Shown piece by piece: positions 14,380 through 23,269 of a DNA stretch of 31,963 bases. The translations under genes and the position numbers were made by a program. The stretch's first letter is position 1. Each line of letters begins with the position of its first letter. The stretch covers positions 1 through 31,963 of the forward strand of contig DATMBG010000041.1 in assembly GCA_035559535.1 (NCBI GenBank). The letters are read 5' to 3'. The stretch is from Candidatus Limnocylindrales bacterium. GTDB taxonomy: Bacteria; Moduliflexota; Moduliflexia; Moduliflexales; JAUQPW01. Below the pieces are notes generated by a model that was not told where the DNA came from, searched no databases, and saw only the letters and a program-made list of their open reading frames with translations.

Positions 14380-15789
14380 ATGGCCCAGATTCCCGACAAT
14401 GCTCCTTTACCTGACAACCCTCGACGTAGTTATCGTGTTTTGTTGATTCTAATCACGGTGCTTGTAGCAGCTTTAGTTGCCGCAGGAGGGGTTGCGTTAT
14501 TGGTTAATATCCTGGAGCGTAAACAGGAAGCAAAGAATCCGTTTTATCGGGTGGTTGAACTTACCGATGAGACGGAAGATCCTGCCCTTTGGGGTAAAAA
14601 CTTCCCCATGCAATATGATGGTTACCTTCGCACGGTAGATCAGGTCCGCACAAGATTTGGTGGAAGTGAAGCCCTACCCCGAACCCCTACCGACGTGGAT
14701 CCTCGTTCAGTGGTTGCGCAATCCCGATTAGAAGAAGACCCTCGCTTAAAGATAATGTGGGCTGGATACGCCTTTTCCAGGGATTTTCGGGAGGATCGGG
14801 GTCATGCTTACATGCTTGAGGACCAGACTTACACCGAACGTCAACGGGTGGCTTCGCAACCCGGAACTTGCCTTCACTGTCATGCGTCGGTTTACGTACC
14901 CTATAAGAGGCTTGGAGATGGCGACCTTATCAAAGGTTTTGAGAAGATGAATCAGATGCCTTATCATGAAGCCAGGAAGCTGGTGAGGCATCCAGTTGCT
15001 TGTATCGATTGTCACGCACCTGATACCCTGCAACTTCGGGTGACGCGACCGGGGTTTATTGAAGGAATTCGTCTCCTCAAGGCATCTCAGGGTATTAAGG
15101 ATTATGATGTAAACACCATGGCAACACGCCAGGAGATGCGTACCTTTGTTTGTGGTCAATGCCATGTCGAGTACTACTTCAAGGGGCCGGAGAAGCGTCT
15201 GGTTTATCCGTGGGCCAGGGGGCTGAAGGTAGAGGAAATTCTGGCCTATTATGATGACGAAAAAGTTAAGGATTGGATTCACGCCGATACAGGCGCAGAG
15301 GTGCTCAAAGCGCAACACCCGGAGTTCGAGATGTGGAATCAGGGTATCCATGCACGTTCAGGAGTAGCCTGCGCTGACTGCCACATGCCTTACAAACGGG
15401 AAGGTGCCTTGAAGATCAGTGACCACCATGTACGCAGTCCGCTTCTGAACATCCCTCGGGCCTGTCAGACCTGTCACAAATGGCCCGAAGCTGAACTCAA
15501 AGCACGGGTGGAAACTATTCAGGAGCGAACCTTCCAGATGCGTAACCTGGCCATGGATGCGTTGGTTGACCTGATCGGTGATATAAAAACGGCTCGCATG
15601 TCGGGCAAGAGCGATGCGGAATTGGGAGTTGCTCGAGATTTTCAACGCAAAGCCCAGTTTCTACTTGACTTTGTAGAAGCAGAAAACTCAACGGGCTTCC
15701 ATGCCCCTCAAGAGGCAGTGCGGATTTTAGGCAAATCGATTAACTTCTCTCGGCAAGGACAGATCGCACTCCGGGATATGGGTCATTAA
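14380..15789 (+). CDS. nrfA: Cytochrome c nitrite reductase NrfA, CxxCH variant
   Basis: 469 residues with an N-terminal membrane helix (20-45). It reduces nitrite to ammonium by six electrons in the periplasm. Five heme motifs: CLHCH 164-168, CIDCH 208-212, CGQCH 258-262, CADCH 331-335, CQTCH 362-366. The first, normally the active-site CxxCK with Lys ligation, is CxxCH here. The rest of the catalytic and calcium site is intact: Arg140 in DRGHAYMLED, Glu264-Tyr265-Tyr266 after heme 3, and Lys310-x-Gln312-His313 (KAQHPE). The distal ligand region KISDHHVRSPL is also present. CxxCH NrfA proteins are known in some lineages, so this is probably functional. The RBS is GAGG 8 nt before the ATG. 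Confidence 0.95.
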   Translation: MAQIPDNAPLPDNPRRSYRVLLILITVLVAALVAAGGVALLVNILERKQEAKNPFYRVVELTDETEDPALWGKNFPMQYDGYLRTVDQVRTRFGGSEALPRTPTDVDPRSVVAQSRLEEDPRLKIMWAGYAFSRDFREDRGHAYMLEDQTYTERQRVASQPGTCLHCHASVYVPYKRLGDGDLIKGFEKMNQMPYHEARKLVRHPVACIDCHAPDTLQLRVTRPGFIEGIRLLKASQGIKDYDVNTMATRQEMRTFVCGQCHVEYYFKGPEKRLVYPWARGLKVEEILAYYDDEKVKDWIHADTGAEVLKAQHPEFEMWNQGIHARSGVACADCHMPYKREGALKISDHHVRSPLLNIPRACQTCHKWPEAELKARVETIQERTFQMRNLAMDALVDLIGDIKTARMSGKSDAELGVARDFQRKAQFLLDFVEAENSTGFHAPQEAVRILGKSINFSRQGQIALRDMGH

Positions 15790-15831
15790 ATGGAACTGTA
15801 ACAATTTAGTAGCTGTCACTTTTTCTGTCTG

Positions 15832-15920
15832 AACACCCCCCATCCCTCCTTCAGGGGGGGACTGACGTGGGATTGCTGCTGCTGAAGTCCCCCCTGGAGG
15901 GGGGATGGGGGGGGGTGTTT
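15832..15920. repeat. G/C-rich long inverted repeat after nrfA
   Basis: Left arm 15832-15863 (AACACCCCCCATCCCTCC to GGGGGGGACT) and right arm 15886-15919 (AGTCCCCCCTGGAGGGGGGA to GGTGTT) pair over about 32 nt with a few bulges, around a 22-nt spacer. The C-run/G-run composition differs from the neighbouring DNA and resembles dispersed intergenic repeats of other genomes. As RNA it would form a very stable hairpin, so it may end nrfHA transcription on both strands. Confidence 0.75.
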
Positions 15921-15970
15921 CTTTTCCCCCTACTAAACGGTCATGACCTTTTAGGACCTTACGAAGCATG

Positions 15971-15989
15971 AAAATCGTAAGACGATTTT
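15971..15989 (+). terminator. Small hairpin, possible weak terminator
   Basis: AAAATCGT-AAG-ACGATTTT: 8-bp perfect arms with a 3-nt loop; the T-run is part of the stem and extends by one T. It could work as a weak bidirectional terminator between nrfHA and the hydrogenase operon. Confidence 0.35.
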
Positions 15990-16014
15990 TGTAAGAAATT
16001 GATACGGATACCGT

Positions 16015-16053
16015 TAAATAAACATAATATTAATTGCTAAATAAACCTAATAT
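16015..16053. repeat. A/T-rich 23-bp-period direct repeat upstream of hydB
   Basis: TAAATAAACATAATAT (16015-16030) recurs as TAAATAAACCTAATAT (16038-16053), 15 of 16 bases identical. Near-two-turn spacing directly before the operon suggests a tandem activator site or promoter region. No TGGYA-N6-TTGC element is present here. Confidence 0.5.
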
Positions 16054-16073
16054 GATTATTATGTCAATTAAAC

Positions 16074-17174
16074 ATGCAAATCATAGATCGAAATTCATTG
16101 GGTATTCTTTTTGATACGCTGAAGCGTCGAGGCTTTAACCTCATTGGGCCTACGATTCGTGATGGAGCCATTGTGTATGACGGGTTAACTTCTACTGCTG
16201 ATTTGCCTATTGGATGGACAGACGAACAAAATGGAGGGACTTATCGTCTCAAGAAGCGTGCTGATGAAGCCGTCTTTGGTTATACCGTGGGTCCGCACTC
16301 GTGGAAAAAGCTGCTGTATCCGTCTGTTCAGCGCCTATGGCGAGCTAAGCGCGATGGGGAGAGTTTCCAGTTTATTACAGAGGATGAGGAAGTGCCCAAG
16401 TTTGCCTTTATTGGTGTTCGCTCCTGTGAGCTGCACGCCATGGCCATTCAAGATAAAGTTTTCATAAACGGGAAATATACTGATCCGGTTTACAAAGTGC
16501 GACGCGAGAATATCTTTACCGTGGCAGTCAACTGCGGACAAGCCGGTGGTACATGTTTCTGTGTATCGATGAATACAGGACCGAGAGCAACTTTTGGGTT
16601 CGATTTGGCTCTGACCGAAATTCTGGAAGATAATCACCATTGCTTTACAGTGGAGGTGGGGACAGAACGGGGTGCGGAAATTCTCCGTGAGGTTCCACAT
16701 AGAGAAGCGGAGGAGGAAGAAAAGGCTAAGGTTGAGGATATTGTGGCGAAAACTGCCAGACAGATGGGCAGGACTCTGGATACCACCGATATCAAAGATT
16801 TGCTTTATCGTAACTATGAACATCCTCGTTGGGACGAGGTGGCCAGTCGCTGTCTCACCTGTGGTAATTGTACCCTTGTATGCCCAACCTGTTTTTGTAC
16901 TACCGTAGAAGATGTTACCGACTTGACGGGAGAACATGCCGAACGCTGGCGGAAGTGGGATTCCTGTTTTACAATGGATTTCTCTTATATTCACGGTGGT
17001 AGCATCCGGTCCTCTTCGAAGGCTCGCTATCGTCAATGGATGACCCACAAATTGGCTACGTGGATTGATCAGTTTGGCACTTCAGGTTGCGTCGGATGTG
17101 GACGGTGTATTACCTGGTGTCCTGTTGCCATTGACATTACAGAAGAGGTCCGTGCTATTCGTGGAAGGGAATAG
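16074..17174 (+). CDS. hydB: Group 3b [NiFe]-hydrogenase, iron-sulfur beta subunit
   Basis: 366 residues, cytoplasmic. It is the beta subunit of the heterotetrameric NAD(P)-linked hydrogenase or sulfhydrogenase. An N-terminal domain contains [10 protein letters not shown] and the [10 protein letters not shown] region. It is followed by two [4Fe-4S] sets: C260-x2-C263-x2-C266-x3-C270, with extra cysteines at 273 and 275, and C339-x2-C342-x2-C345-x3-C349. It passes electrons between the small subunit HydD and the flavoprotein HydG. It is the first gene of the hyd operon. No Shine-Dalgarno precedes the ATG, and the upstream 60 bp are very A/T-rich, so a leaderless or near-leaderless mRNA is possible. 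The 28-bp palindrome follows the stop after 8 bp. Confidence 0.93.
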   Translation: MQIIDRNSLGILFDTLKRRGFNLIGPTIRDGAIVYDGLTSTADLPIGWTDEQNGGTYRLKKRADEAVFGYTVGPHSWKKLLYPSVQRLWRAKRDGESFQFITEDEEVPKFAFIGVRSCELHAMAIQDKVFINGKYTDPVYKVRRENIFTVAVNCGQAGGTCFCVSMNTGPRATFGFDLALTEILEDNHHCFTVEVGTERGAEILREVPHREAEEEEKAKVEDIVAKTARQMGRTLDTTDIKDLLYRNYEHPRWDEVASRCLTCGNCTLVCPTCFCTTVEDVTDLTGEHAERWRKWDSCFTMDFSYIHGGSIRSSSKARYRQWMTHKLATWIDQFGTSGCVGCGRCITWCPVAIDITEEVRAIRGRE

Positions 17175-17182
17175 AAAGCAAT

Positions 17183-17210
17183 GTAGGGGTGGGAGGCCTC
17201 CCACCCGTAC
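17183..17210. repeat. 28-bp palindromic repeat, copy R1
   Basis: Half-site GTAGGGGTGGGAGG meets its near-exact complement; one mismatch in 14 pairs, and the central 20 bp (17187-17206) are a perfect palindrome. It lies inside the hyd operon between hydB and the cNMP-domain gene, where a hairpin could set relative mRNA levels. It is the same length and edge pattern (GTAGGGG...CCCCTAC) as R2 and R3. Confidence 0.8.
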
Positions 17211-17267
17211 TTGGAGCGTGAGGGATATCCCGCCCCAGGTTTCAGGCTTCCAACTCCCGGTTATCCC

Positions 17268-17729
17268 ATGCAAACCCTTGAACCCATTTTAGTTGAGCAT
17301 CCTTTCTTTAAGGGTCTTGAACCTCGTTATCTTCAACTGATTGTTGGATGTGCGTCCAATGTGCGCTTTGATTCCGGACAGTTTATCTTCCGCGAAGGAG
17401 AAGAGGCCAACCAGTTTTACCTCCTGCGCCAGGGCAAAGTAGCCCTTGAGGTATTTTCTCCTGAACGAGGAGCCATCACCCTCCAGACTCTTGGAGAAGG
17501 TGAAGTCCTTGGTTGGTCCTGGCTCTTTCCACCCTATCGATGGCACTTCGATGCTCGAGTCCTTGAACCCCTGCGAGCTATTGCCTTCGATGGGGAATGC
17601 CTTCGTACCAAGTGTGAAGAGGACCATGACCTGGGTTATGAATTGGTGAAGCGTGTGGCCCATATTGTTATCCAGCGGCTCCAAGCTACCAGGTTGCAAC
17701 TTTTGGATATCTATGGCCTTCATTCTTGA
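17268..17729 (+). CDS. Single cyclic-nucleotide-binding (Crp-like sensor) domain protein
   Basis: 153 residues from the ATG at 17268; an in-frame TTG at 17211 lies just after the R1 palindrome and is less plausible. The whole protein is one cNMP-type beta-roll: [65 protein letters not shown], and a C-terminal helix. There is no helix-turn-helix, so it is not a Crp transcription factor. Such stand-alone domains are common in group 3b hydrogenase operons, placed as here between the beta and gamma subunit genes, and may be an accessory or regulatory subunit. The phosphate-binding arginine cassette is not conserved, so cNMP binding is doubtful. HydG starts 7 nt after the stop. Confidence 0.85.
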   Translation: MQTLEPILVEHPFFKGLEPRYLQLIVGCASNVRFDSGQFIFREGEEANQFYLLRQGKVALEVFSPERGAITLQTLGEGEVLGWSWLFPPYRWHFDARVLEPLRAIAFDGECLRTKCEEDHDLGYELVKRVAHIVIQRLQATRLQLLDIYGLHS

Positions 17730-17736
17730 AAGATCG

Positions 17737-18612
17737 ATGCCAACGACAAACCTTCCTGACCCGATGCTTCCCGATCTTTATCGCGTTCAACGGGTACGGC
17801 AAGAAACCCATGATACCTTCACGCTTGAACTTGAGCCAATGAGCAGTGAACAACAGGTAGCAGCGAAGGGGGTTTCATTTGTTGCCGGACAGTTCAATAT
17901 GCTATATATATTTGGTGTAGGTGAGGTACCGATTTCTATTAGCGGTAATCCTACTCCACGTAAGGTGGGAGTCTCTCCACCCCGATTTGTACATACAACC
18001 CGTGCGGTCGGAACAGTGACGAAAGCTATGGGTAAACTAAAGCGGGGGGACGTACTGGGAGTGCGGGGTCCCTTCGGGAGTCACTGGCCCATGGAAGAAA
18101 CGGTAGGGAAGGATATCGTTATGGTGGCAGGAGGTATTGGATTGGCCCCCCTACGTCCGGCCTTATATCAATTCCTTTCTCAACGGGAAAACTATAAGAG
18201 GATCATCCTGCTTTATGGTACTCGCAGCCCTGCAGACATTCTTTACCGGCGTGAACTCGAACAATGGCGAGCACGTTTCGATCTTGAGGTCCAGGTTACA
18301 GTGGATCAGGCTAGGGGTGCCTGGCACGGTAACGTAGGTGTGGTTACAACACTCATTCCAAGGATATCCTTTGACCCGTTAAGAACCATAGCACTGATTT
18401 GTGGACCCGAGATTATGATGCGTTTCACGATTTTAGAACTTCAGAAGCATGGGGTAGGAAAGGAAAATATTTTTATCTCTATGGAACGTAATATGAAGTG
18501 TGCTATTGGCTTTTGCGGGCATTGCCAGTTCGGACCTACTTTCATCTGTAAGGATGGTCCAGTGTTTCGCTATGACCGCATCCAAGAATGGTTTGGAAAA
18601 CGGGAAATTTAA
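17737..18612 (+). CDS. hydG: Group 3b hydrogenase, NAD(P)/FAD gamma subunit
   Basis: 291 residues from the ATG at 17737 (GAAAGA before it); ATGs further upstream would overlap the previous gene. It is a ferredoxin-reductase-type flavoprotein. The FAD-binding part contains [20 protein letters not shown] and [20 protein letters not shown]. The NAD(P)-binding part has [14 protein letters not shown] (130-143) and ICGPEIMM (221-228). A C-terminal [2Fe-2S] motif has C255, C260, C263 and C271. It exchanges electrons between NAD(P)H and the hydrogenase iron-sulfur chain. The stop is 9 bp before hydD. NADP versus NAD preference cannot be judged by eye. Confidence 0.93.
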   Translation: MPTTNLPDPMLPDLYRVQRVRQETHDTFTLELEPMSSEQQVAAKGVSFVAGQFNMLYIFGVGEVPISISGNPTPRKVGVSPPRFVHTTRAVGTVTKAMGKLKRGDVLGVRGPFGSHWPMEETVGKDIVMVAGGIGLAPLRPALYQFLSQRENYKRIILLYGTRSPADILYRRELEQWRARFDLEVQVTVDQARGAWHGNVGVVTTLIPRISFDPLRTIALICGPEIMMRFTILELQKHGVGKENIFISMERNMKCAIGFCGHCQFGPTFICKDGPVFRYDRIQEWFGKREI

Positions 18613-18621
18613 ACCGCCTCT

Positions 18622-19401
18622 ATGACCCGAAAACGTAAACCAAAACTTGCTGTCTGGAAGTTCGCCTCCTGTGATGGTTGTCAGTTGAGCCTCCTCGATT
18701 GTGAGGATGAGCTGCTCACGGTGGCCGATGAGGTTGAGATTGCATACTTTCTTGAAGCGTCGCGGGCTGTGGTAAAAGGTCCTTATGATCTTTCCCTTGT
18801 CGAAGGCTCCATCACAACTCCCCTGGATATCCGACGAATTCAACAGGTACGTCAGGCCTCAAAGTTTTTAGTTACAATCGGTGCATGTGCCACGGCTGGA
18901 GGCATTCAAGCCCTGCGTAATTTTAAGGATATCAACGAGTTTATCTCTGTGGTATATGCCAGACCGGAATATATCGAAACACTTGACAAATCGACCCCCA
19001 TTGCCAACCATGTTTTCGTTGACTTTGAGCTGCGTGGTTGCCCCATTAATAAAAAACAACTCGTTGAGGTTATCAGTGCCTTCTTGCAGGAACGTAAGCC
19101 AAATACCCCAGCGCATAGCGTTTGCATAGAGTGTAAACTTCGTGGAACTGTTTGCGTGATGGTTGCCCATGGCACACCCTGCCTTGGTCCCATAACCCAT
19201 ACAGGTTGTGGTGCAATCTGTCCCGCCTACTACCGTGGCTGCTACGGATGCTTCGGGCCTATGGAGACACCAAATACAGCTTCATTAAGCGCCTGGTGGA
19301 GTCGTCTGGGAGCAAAGGAACAAGATATTCTACGAGTCTTCCGTGGATTCAATGCTTACGCAGAAGCGTTCCGGAAGGAGAGTGAGGTTCATGAAAAGTA
19401 G
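18622..19401 (+). CDS. hydD: Group 3b [NiFe]-hydrogenase small (delta) subunit
   Basis: 259 residues without a Tat signal, so cytoplasmic. The proximal [4Fe-4S] cluster ligands are C17-x2-C20 ([13 protein letters not shown]), C89 in [10 protein letters not shown] and C140 in ELRGCPINK. The C-terminal part has a second set (C168, C171, C178, C187) and a third (C196, C200, C207, C210) for the medial and distal clusters. The pattern matches the small subunit of group 3b/3d enzymes. Its last 11 bp overlap the hydA start, indicating translational coupling. It is preceded 9 bp upstream by the hydG stop; no strong RBS is seen. Confidence 0.93.
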   Translation: MTRKRKPKLAVWKFASCDGCQLSLLDCEDELLTVADEVEIAYFLEASRAVVKGPYDLSLVEGSITTPLDIRRIQQVRQASKFLVTIGACATAGGIQALRNFKDINEFISVVYARPEYIETLDKSTPIANHVFVDFELRGCPINKKQLVEVISAFLQERKPNTPAHSVCIECKLRGTVCVMVAHGTPCLGPITHTGCGAICPAYYRGCYGCFGPMETPNTASLSAWWSRLGAKEQDILRVFRGFNAYAEAFRKESEVHEK

Positions 19402-20701
19402 AACAATAAAAGTAGATTACCTTGCCCGGGTTGAAGGAGAAGGAGCCTTGTATGTAAAGATCAAGAATACCACCGTTGTAGATGTCAAATTAAAGATTTT
19501 CGAACCACCACGCTTTTTTGAGGCATTTTTGCGAGGGCGTGCTTTCACGGAAGCACCGGATATTACAGCTCGTATCTGTGGTATCTGCCCTATCGCCTAT
19601 CAGATGAGTGCTGTGCACGCCATGGAAGATGCTTTGGGTGTTGTGGTCGACGGACAACTCCGTGCACTGCGGCGACTTATCTACTGCGGAGAGTGGATAG
19701 AAAGCCACTCGCTTCATGTCTACATGCTCCATGCCCCAGACTTCCTCGGTTATGAAAGTGCTATTCATATGGCCAGGGACTACCCCGAGATCGTCCAGCG
19801 TGGCTTGCAACTGAAAAAGGTTGGAAACGAAATTGTAACCCATCTCGGTGGACGAGAGATCCATCCCATCAATGTACGGGTCGGGGGATTCTACAAGGTA
19901 CCAACAAAGCAAGAACTGAAGCCGCTTGCGGAACGGCTCAAATGGGCCCGAAATGCTGCCTTTGAAACAGTTCGCTGGACTGCAACCTTACCCTTCCCAG
20001 AATTTGAGCAGGACTATGAATTCGTCGCCCTTCAGCATCCTGAAGAATACCCCTTCAATGAAGGCCGGCTCGTTTCCAATAAGGGCCTAGATATCGCTAT
20101 ACGCAACTACGATGATTACTTTGTCGAAGAACATGTACCCCATTCCAATGCCCTGCATTCCGTACTCAAGGAACAAGGTTCAGATAATTTGACAGGTCGC
20201 CCTTACCTGGTCGGTCCGTTAGCTCGCTATAACCTGAATTTTCATCGTCTTTCTCCTCTGGCTCAAGATGCAGCTCGCTCAGCCGGACTTTCGCCAGTAT
20301 GCCGTAATCCCTTTCAGAGTATTATCGTTCGTAGTGTAGAAATCCTCTACGCCTGCGATGAAGCCTTACGCATTATTCAAGAATATGAACCGCCAGAAAA
20401 ACCTGCGGTGGAGGTTCAACCGCGTGCAGCCACAGGGTATGGCTGTACAGAAGCACCCCGTGGCATTCTCTACCATCGCTATCGCATTGACGACGACGGC
20501 ACCATTCTCGACGCAAAAATTGTTCCCCCAACCTCTCAGAATCAAAAAATTATCGAAAGGGATCTCTATCAGTTTGTTTCAAAAAACATCGAATTACCTA
20601 AACAAAAGCTCACACAGCAATGCGAACAAACCATACGTAACTACGATCCCTGTATTTCATGTGCAACGCATTTTTTGAAACTTAACATTGAGCAAGAATA
20701 A
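19391..20701 (+). CDS. hydA: Group 3b [NiFe]-hydrogenase large (alpha) subunit
   Basis: 436 residues from the ATG at 19391, picked because AAGGAG lies about 9 nt upstream; a GTG at 19343 would extend far into hydD. It is the catalytic subunit. Nickel ligands come from the N-terminal motif RICGICP (C63, C66) and the C-terminal D419-P-C421-x2-C424-x2-H427. A 9-residue tail (FLKLNIEQE) follows His427 and would be cut off by the maturation protease encoded next. The enzyme reversibly couples H2 to NAD(P)H, and some relatives also reduce sulfur or polysulfide. The four structural genes plus the cNMP protein form one tight operon. Confidence 0.95.
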   Translation: MKSRTIKVDYLARVEGEGALYVKIKNTTVVDVKLKIFEPPRFFEAFLRGRAFTEAPDITARICGICPIAYQMSAVHAMEDALGVVVDGQLRALRRLIYCGEWIESHSLHVYMLHAPDFLGYESAIHMARDYPEIVQRGLQLKKVGNEIVTHLGGREIHPINVRVGGFYKVPTKQELKPLAERLKWARNAAFETVRWTATLPFPEFEQDYEFVALQHPEEYPFNEGRLVSNKGLDIAIRNYDDYFVEEHVPHSNALHSVLKEQGSDNLTGRPYLVGPLARYNLNFHRLSPLAQDAARSAGLSPVCRNPFQSIIVRSVEILYACDEALRIIQEYEPPEKPAVEVQPRAATGYGCTEAPRGILYHRYRIDDDGTILDAKIVPPTSQNQKIIERDLYQFVSKNIELPKQKLTQQCEQTIRNYDPCISCATHFLKLNIEQE

Positions 20702-20735
20702 GTAAGACAAATCTGGGTAAGGTTGTGAAAGGACC

Positions 20736-21248
20736 ATGGAATCGCAAATTTCAAATTTCGAATCTCCTATTCTTCTTATCGGTATCGGTAATAAATACCG
20801 CAGCGATGATGGAATTGGACTCGAAATTGCCTGTAGACTCAAGGCTCTAAATTTACCTGGTATCAAGGTCATGGAGGAAACAGGGGAAGGAACTACCCTG
20901 TTGGAGGCATGGAAAGGCGTTGATAGGGTCATCCTTTTCGATGCGATATGTTCTGGTGCTATGCCAGGAACCATTTATCGATTTGATGCCCGTAATCAAT
21001 CAATCCCTGCAAAGTTTTTTCACCACTCAACCCATGCCCTTGGTATTCCTGAAGCCATTGAGCTTGCTAGAGCCCTTCATCAACTTCCAACTTACCTCAT
21101 CGTTTATGGTATCGAAGGGAAAAATTTCACTGCAGGTCTGGGATTTTCCTCGGAAGTTGAAGCGGCTGCCCAGGAAGTAGTAAAACAGGTGTTACGCGAG
21201 ATTCAACCCCTTTTGTTACCAAACATGCACAGCAAAAACCTTACCTAA
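20736..21248 (+). CDS. Hydrogenase maturation endopeptidase
   Basis: 170 residues of the HyaD/HycI/HoxW-type family, which removes the C-terminal tail of the large subunit after nickel insertion. Seen are LLIGIGNKYRSDDGIGLEIA with the metal-sensing Asp/Glu near the start, VILFDAICSG with the second Asp, HSTHALG with the conserved His, and YGIEGKNFTAG. It lies 34 bp after hydA with a good RBS (GAAAGGA), so it is the dedicated protease for that subunit. The first dozen residues (MESQISNFESP) are not conserved; initiation slightly later is possible but no other RBS supports it. Confidence 0.92.
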   Translation: MESQISNFESPILLIGIGNKYRSDDGIGLEIACRLKALNLPGIKVMEETGEGTTLLEAWKGVDRVILFDAICSGAMPGTIYRFDARNQSIPAKFFHHSTHALGIPEAIELARALHQLPTYLIVYGIEGKNFTAGLGFSSEVEAAAQEVVKQVLREIQPLLLPNMHSKNLT

Positions 21249-21299
21249 GAAGGTTTGCTCTTCGAATGTTTTGAATTTCGAAGCTGTTCAAGAGGAGCT

Positions 21300-23081
21300 A
21301 TGAGGACCCTTAAGCTTTCCGAAAATGCGCTTCGAGTTTTAGAAGCCCGCTACCTTCGGCGTGATACGCAACGCCGAATCGTTGAGACACCGGAACAGCT
21401 CTTTGAGCGGGTCGCCAGGGCTATTGCCCATGCTGAACTTCTGCTGGGCAATGCCCGGCAAGCTGCTTATTGGCAGGACGAATTTTATAAGTTACTGGTA
21501 TCCCTGGAATTCATACCCAATAGTCCCACGTTGATGAATGCCGGGGTACCGCTGGGGCAGTTGAGCGCTTGCTTCGTTCTACCGGTGGAAGATACAATGG
21601 AAGGGATCTTTGAAGCCATTAAGCAGATGGCCCTGGTTCAACGAACGGGTGGGGGAACAGGTTTTTCTTTCTCTAAACTGCGGCCCAAAGGGGATGTGGT
21701 AGCCTCTACAGGGGGTGAAGCGTCGGGACCGGTCTCGTTTATGAAGATCTTTGACTGTGTAACCGAATATATCAAGCAGGGAGGGAAGCGGCGAGGCGCC
21801 AATATGGGAGTCTTACGCGTGGATCATCCCGATATCCTGGAGTTGATCACTGCCAAGCTCGATGGAACCAGCCTGCAGAATTTCAACATCTCCATAGGCG
21901 TTACAGATGCCTTCTTGAAAGCTGTCCGGCAGGATCAGCGATACGACCTAATTCATCCTGGTACCGGAAAACCAGTGGGTCAGTTAAGGGCCAAACAAGT
22001 CTTCGACACCATCGTTGAGGCAGCCTGGCGGGTTGGGGATCCTGGCCTGCTCTTCCTGGATACGATCAACCGTGCCAATCCTACCCCTCATCTTGGCTCG
22101 ATCGAAGCAACTAACCCTTGTGGAGAGATCCCCCTCTTACCCTATGAGTCCTGCAACCTGGGCTCCATCAACCTGGCACGTATGGTACGCGAGTACAATG
22201 ACCATGTCGAAGTGGATTGGGTAAAGCTTCTCGATACAGTACGAAAAGCCATACGCTTCCTGGATGACGTGATAGAGGTCAATAAGTATCCTGTTCCTGA
22301 AATTGAACGCATGACACGGGGTAACCGCAAGATTGGTCTTGGTATAATGGGCTTTGCCGAACTGCTCATCCGACTTAATATTTCTTATGATTCGGAGGAG
22401 GCTGTCGGATTAGCGGAGCGGATCATGCATGCCATTGCTTCTGAGGCTCTTAAGGTAGCTCAGGAGCTTGCTGAGGAACGTGGGGTTTTTCCAAACTGGA
22501 AGGGGAGTATTTACGAGACCAGGGGCATAAAAGTCCGAAATGCGACATGTACGGCCATCGCACCGACTGGAACCCTCAGCATCCTGGCCAACACAAGTGC
22601 GAGTATCGAGCCCCTCTTTGCACTGGCCTACCAACGTAAGCATGTATTGGGCGATCAGACACTCCGCGAAATCAATCCTATTTTCCTTGAGTACCTCCAA
22701 CGCTATGGTCTAAATGTAGAAGAAATCGTTGAGAAAATTCTGGAAAAAGGTCGGCTTAAGGATATAGAAAAAGTACCTGAAGGACTCAAAAGGCTGTTTA
22801 CAACGGCTCTGGAGATACCTCCCGAACGACATCTTCAGATTCAGGCAGCTTTTCAACGTCACGTCGATAACTCTGTTTCCAAGACAATTAATTTACCCCA
22901 AGACGCCACCCCCCAGGATGTGGCTCGTGCCTATTGGCGGGCCTGGGAACTGGGTTTAAAAGGCATCACCATTTATCGCTACGGAAGTAAATCGACACAA
23001 GTCCTCGAGTTGGGTGTCAATGAAAAGGCACACCACTATGATCACGCATCCAAATGTGATCCCGAAGAATGCAGGGTATGA
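21300..23081 (+). CDS. nrdJ: Adenosylcobalamin-dependent (class II) ribonucleotide reductase
   Basis: 593 residues from the ATG at 21300 (AGAGGAG before it); a TTG at 21255 has no RBS. It reduces ribonucleotides without oxygen, using a B12-derived radical. Conserved parts: SACFVLPVEDTMEGIFEAIK with the first redox cysteine, RTGGGTGFSFSKLRPKGD, NPCGEIPLLPYESCNLGSIN with the active-site cysteines, and APTGTLSILANTSASIEPLF. The C-terminus ends CDPEECRV, whose cysteine pair probably reloads the active site. It lacks the C-terminal zinc-ribbon (TSCPD-type) extension of longer class II enzymes. It lies 51 bp after the hydrogenase protease on the same strand, an unusual link of hydrogenase and deoxynucleotide synthesis. 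Confidence 0.94.
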   Translation: MRTLKLSENALRVLEARYLRRDTQRRIVETPEQLFERVARAIAHAELLLGNARQAAYWQDEFYKLLVSLEFIPNSPTLMNAGVPLGQLSACFVLPVEDTMEGIFEAIKQMALVQRTGGGTGFSFSKLRPKGDVVASTGGEASGPVSFMKIFDCVTEYIKQGGKRRGANMGVLRVDHPDILELITAKLDGTSLQNFNISIGVTDAFLKAVRQDQRYDLIHPGTGKPVGQLRAKQVFDTIVEAAWRVGDPGLLFLDTINRANPTPHLGSIEATNPCGEIPLLPYESCNLGSINLARMVREYNDHVEVDWVKLLDTVRKAIRFLDDVIEVNKYPVPEIERMTRGNRKIGLGIMGFAELLIRLNISYDSEEAVGLAERIMHAIASEALKVAQELAEERGVFPNWKGSIYETRGIKVRNATCTAIAPTGTLSILANTSASIEPLFALAYQRKHVLGDQTLREINPIFLEYLQRYGLNVEEIVEKILEKGRLKDIEKVPEGLKRLFTTALEIPPERHLQIQAAFQRHVDNSVSKTINLPQDATPQDVARAYWRAWELGLKGITIYRYGSKSTQVLELGVNEKAHHYDHASKCDPEECRV

Positions 23082-23132
23082 CGGAGGCCTGGACATTATT
23101 TCCAGTATTCAATCTGTTGAAGTCGTAAGAGG

Positions 23133-23160
23133 GTAGGGGCAGGTTTCAAACTGCTCCTAC
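23133..23160. repeat. 28-bp palindromic repeat, copy R2
   Basis: Half-site GTAGGGGCAGGTTT against CAAACTGCTCCTAC: 28 bp, palindromic with three mismatches, one of which would be a G-U pair in RNA. It lies 52 bp after nrdJ and may serve as its terminator or 3' stability hairpin. Confidence 0.75.
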
Positions 23161-23269
23161 TCCAGGTTTTTACATAAATCCTTATTGAACTCCCGCCACC
23201 TGAGTCGATAGGCAGTTGTTTTCCCTTTTATCCCTAAGGGGTGAGAAGAGGGAAACAGGCGGATTTTAA

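Noticed and set aside
14746-15351. 201-residue minus-strand reading frame
   Set aside because: Entirely antisense to nrfA, no RBS, no family resemblance.
15939-15948. Perfect 10-bp palindrome GGTCATGACC
   Set aside because: Too short to claim as an operator; no second copy or suitable promoter was noticed.
16335-17048. 237-residue minus-strand reading frame
   Set aside because: Antisense to hydB, whose iron-sulfur motifs prove the plus strand is coding.
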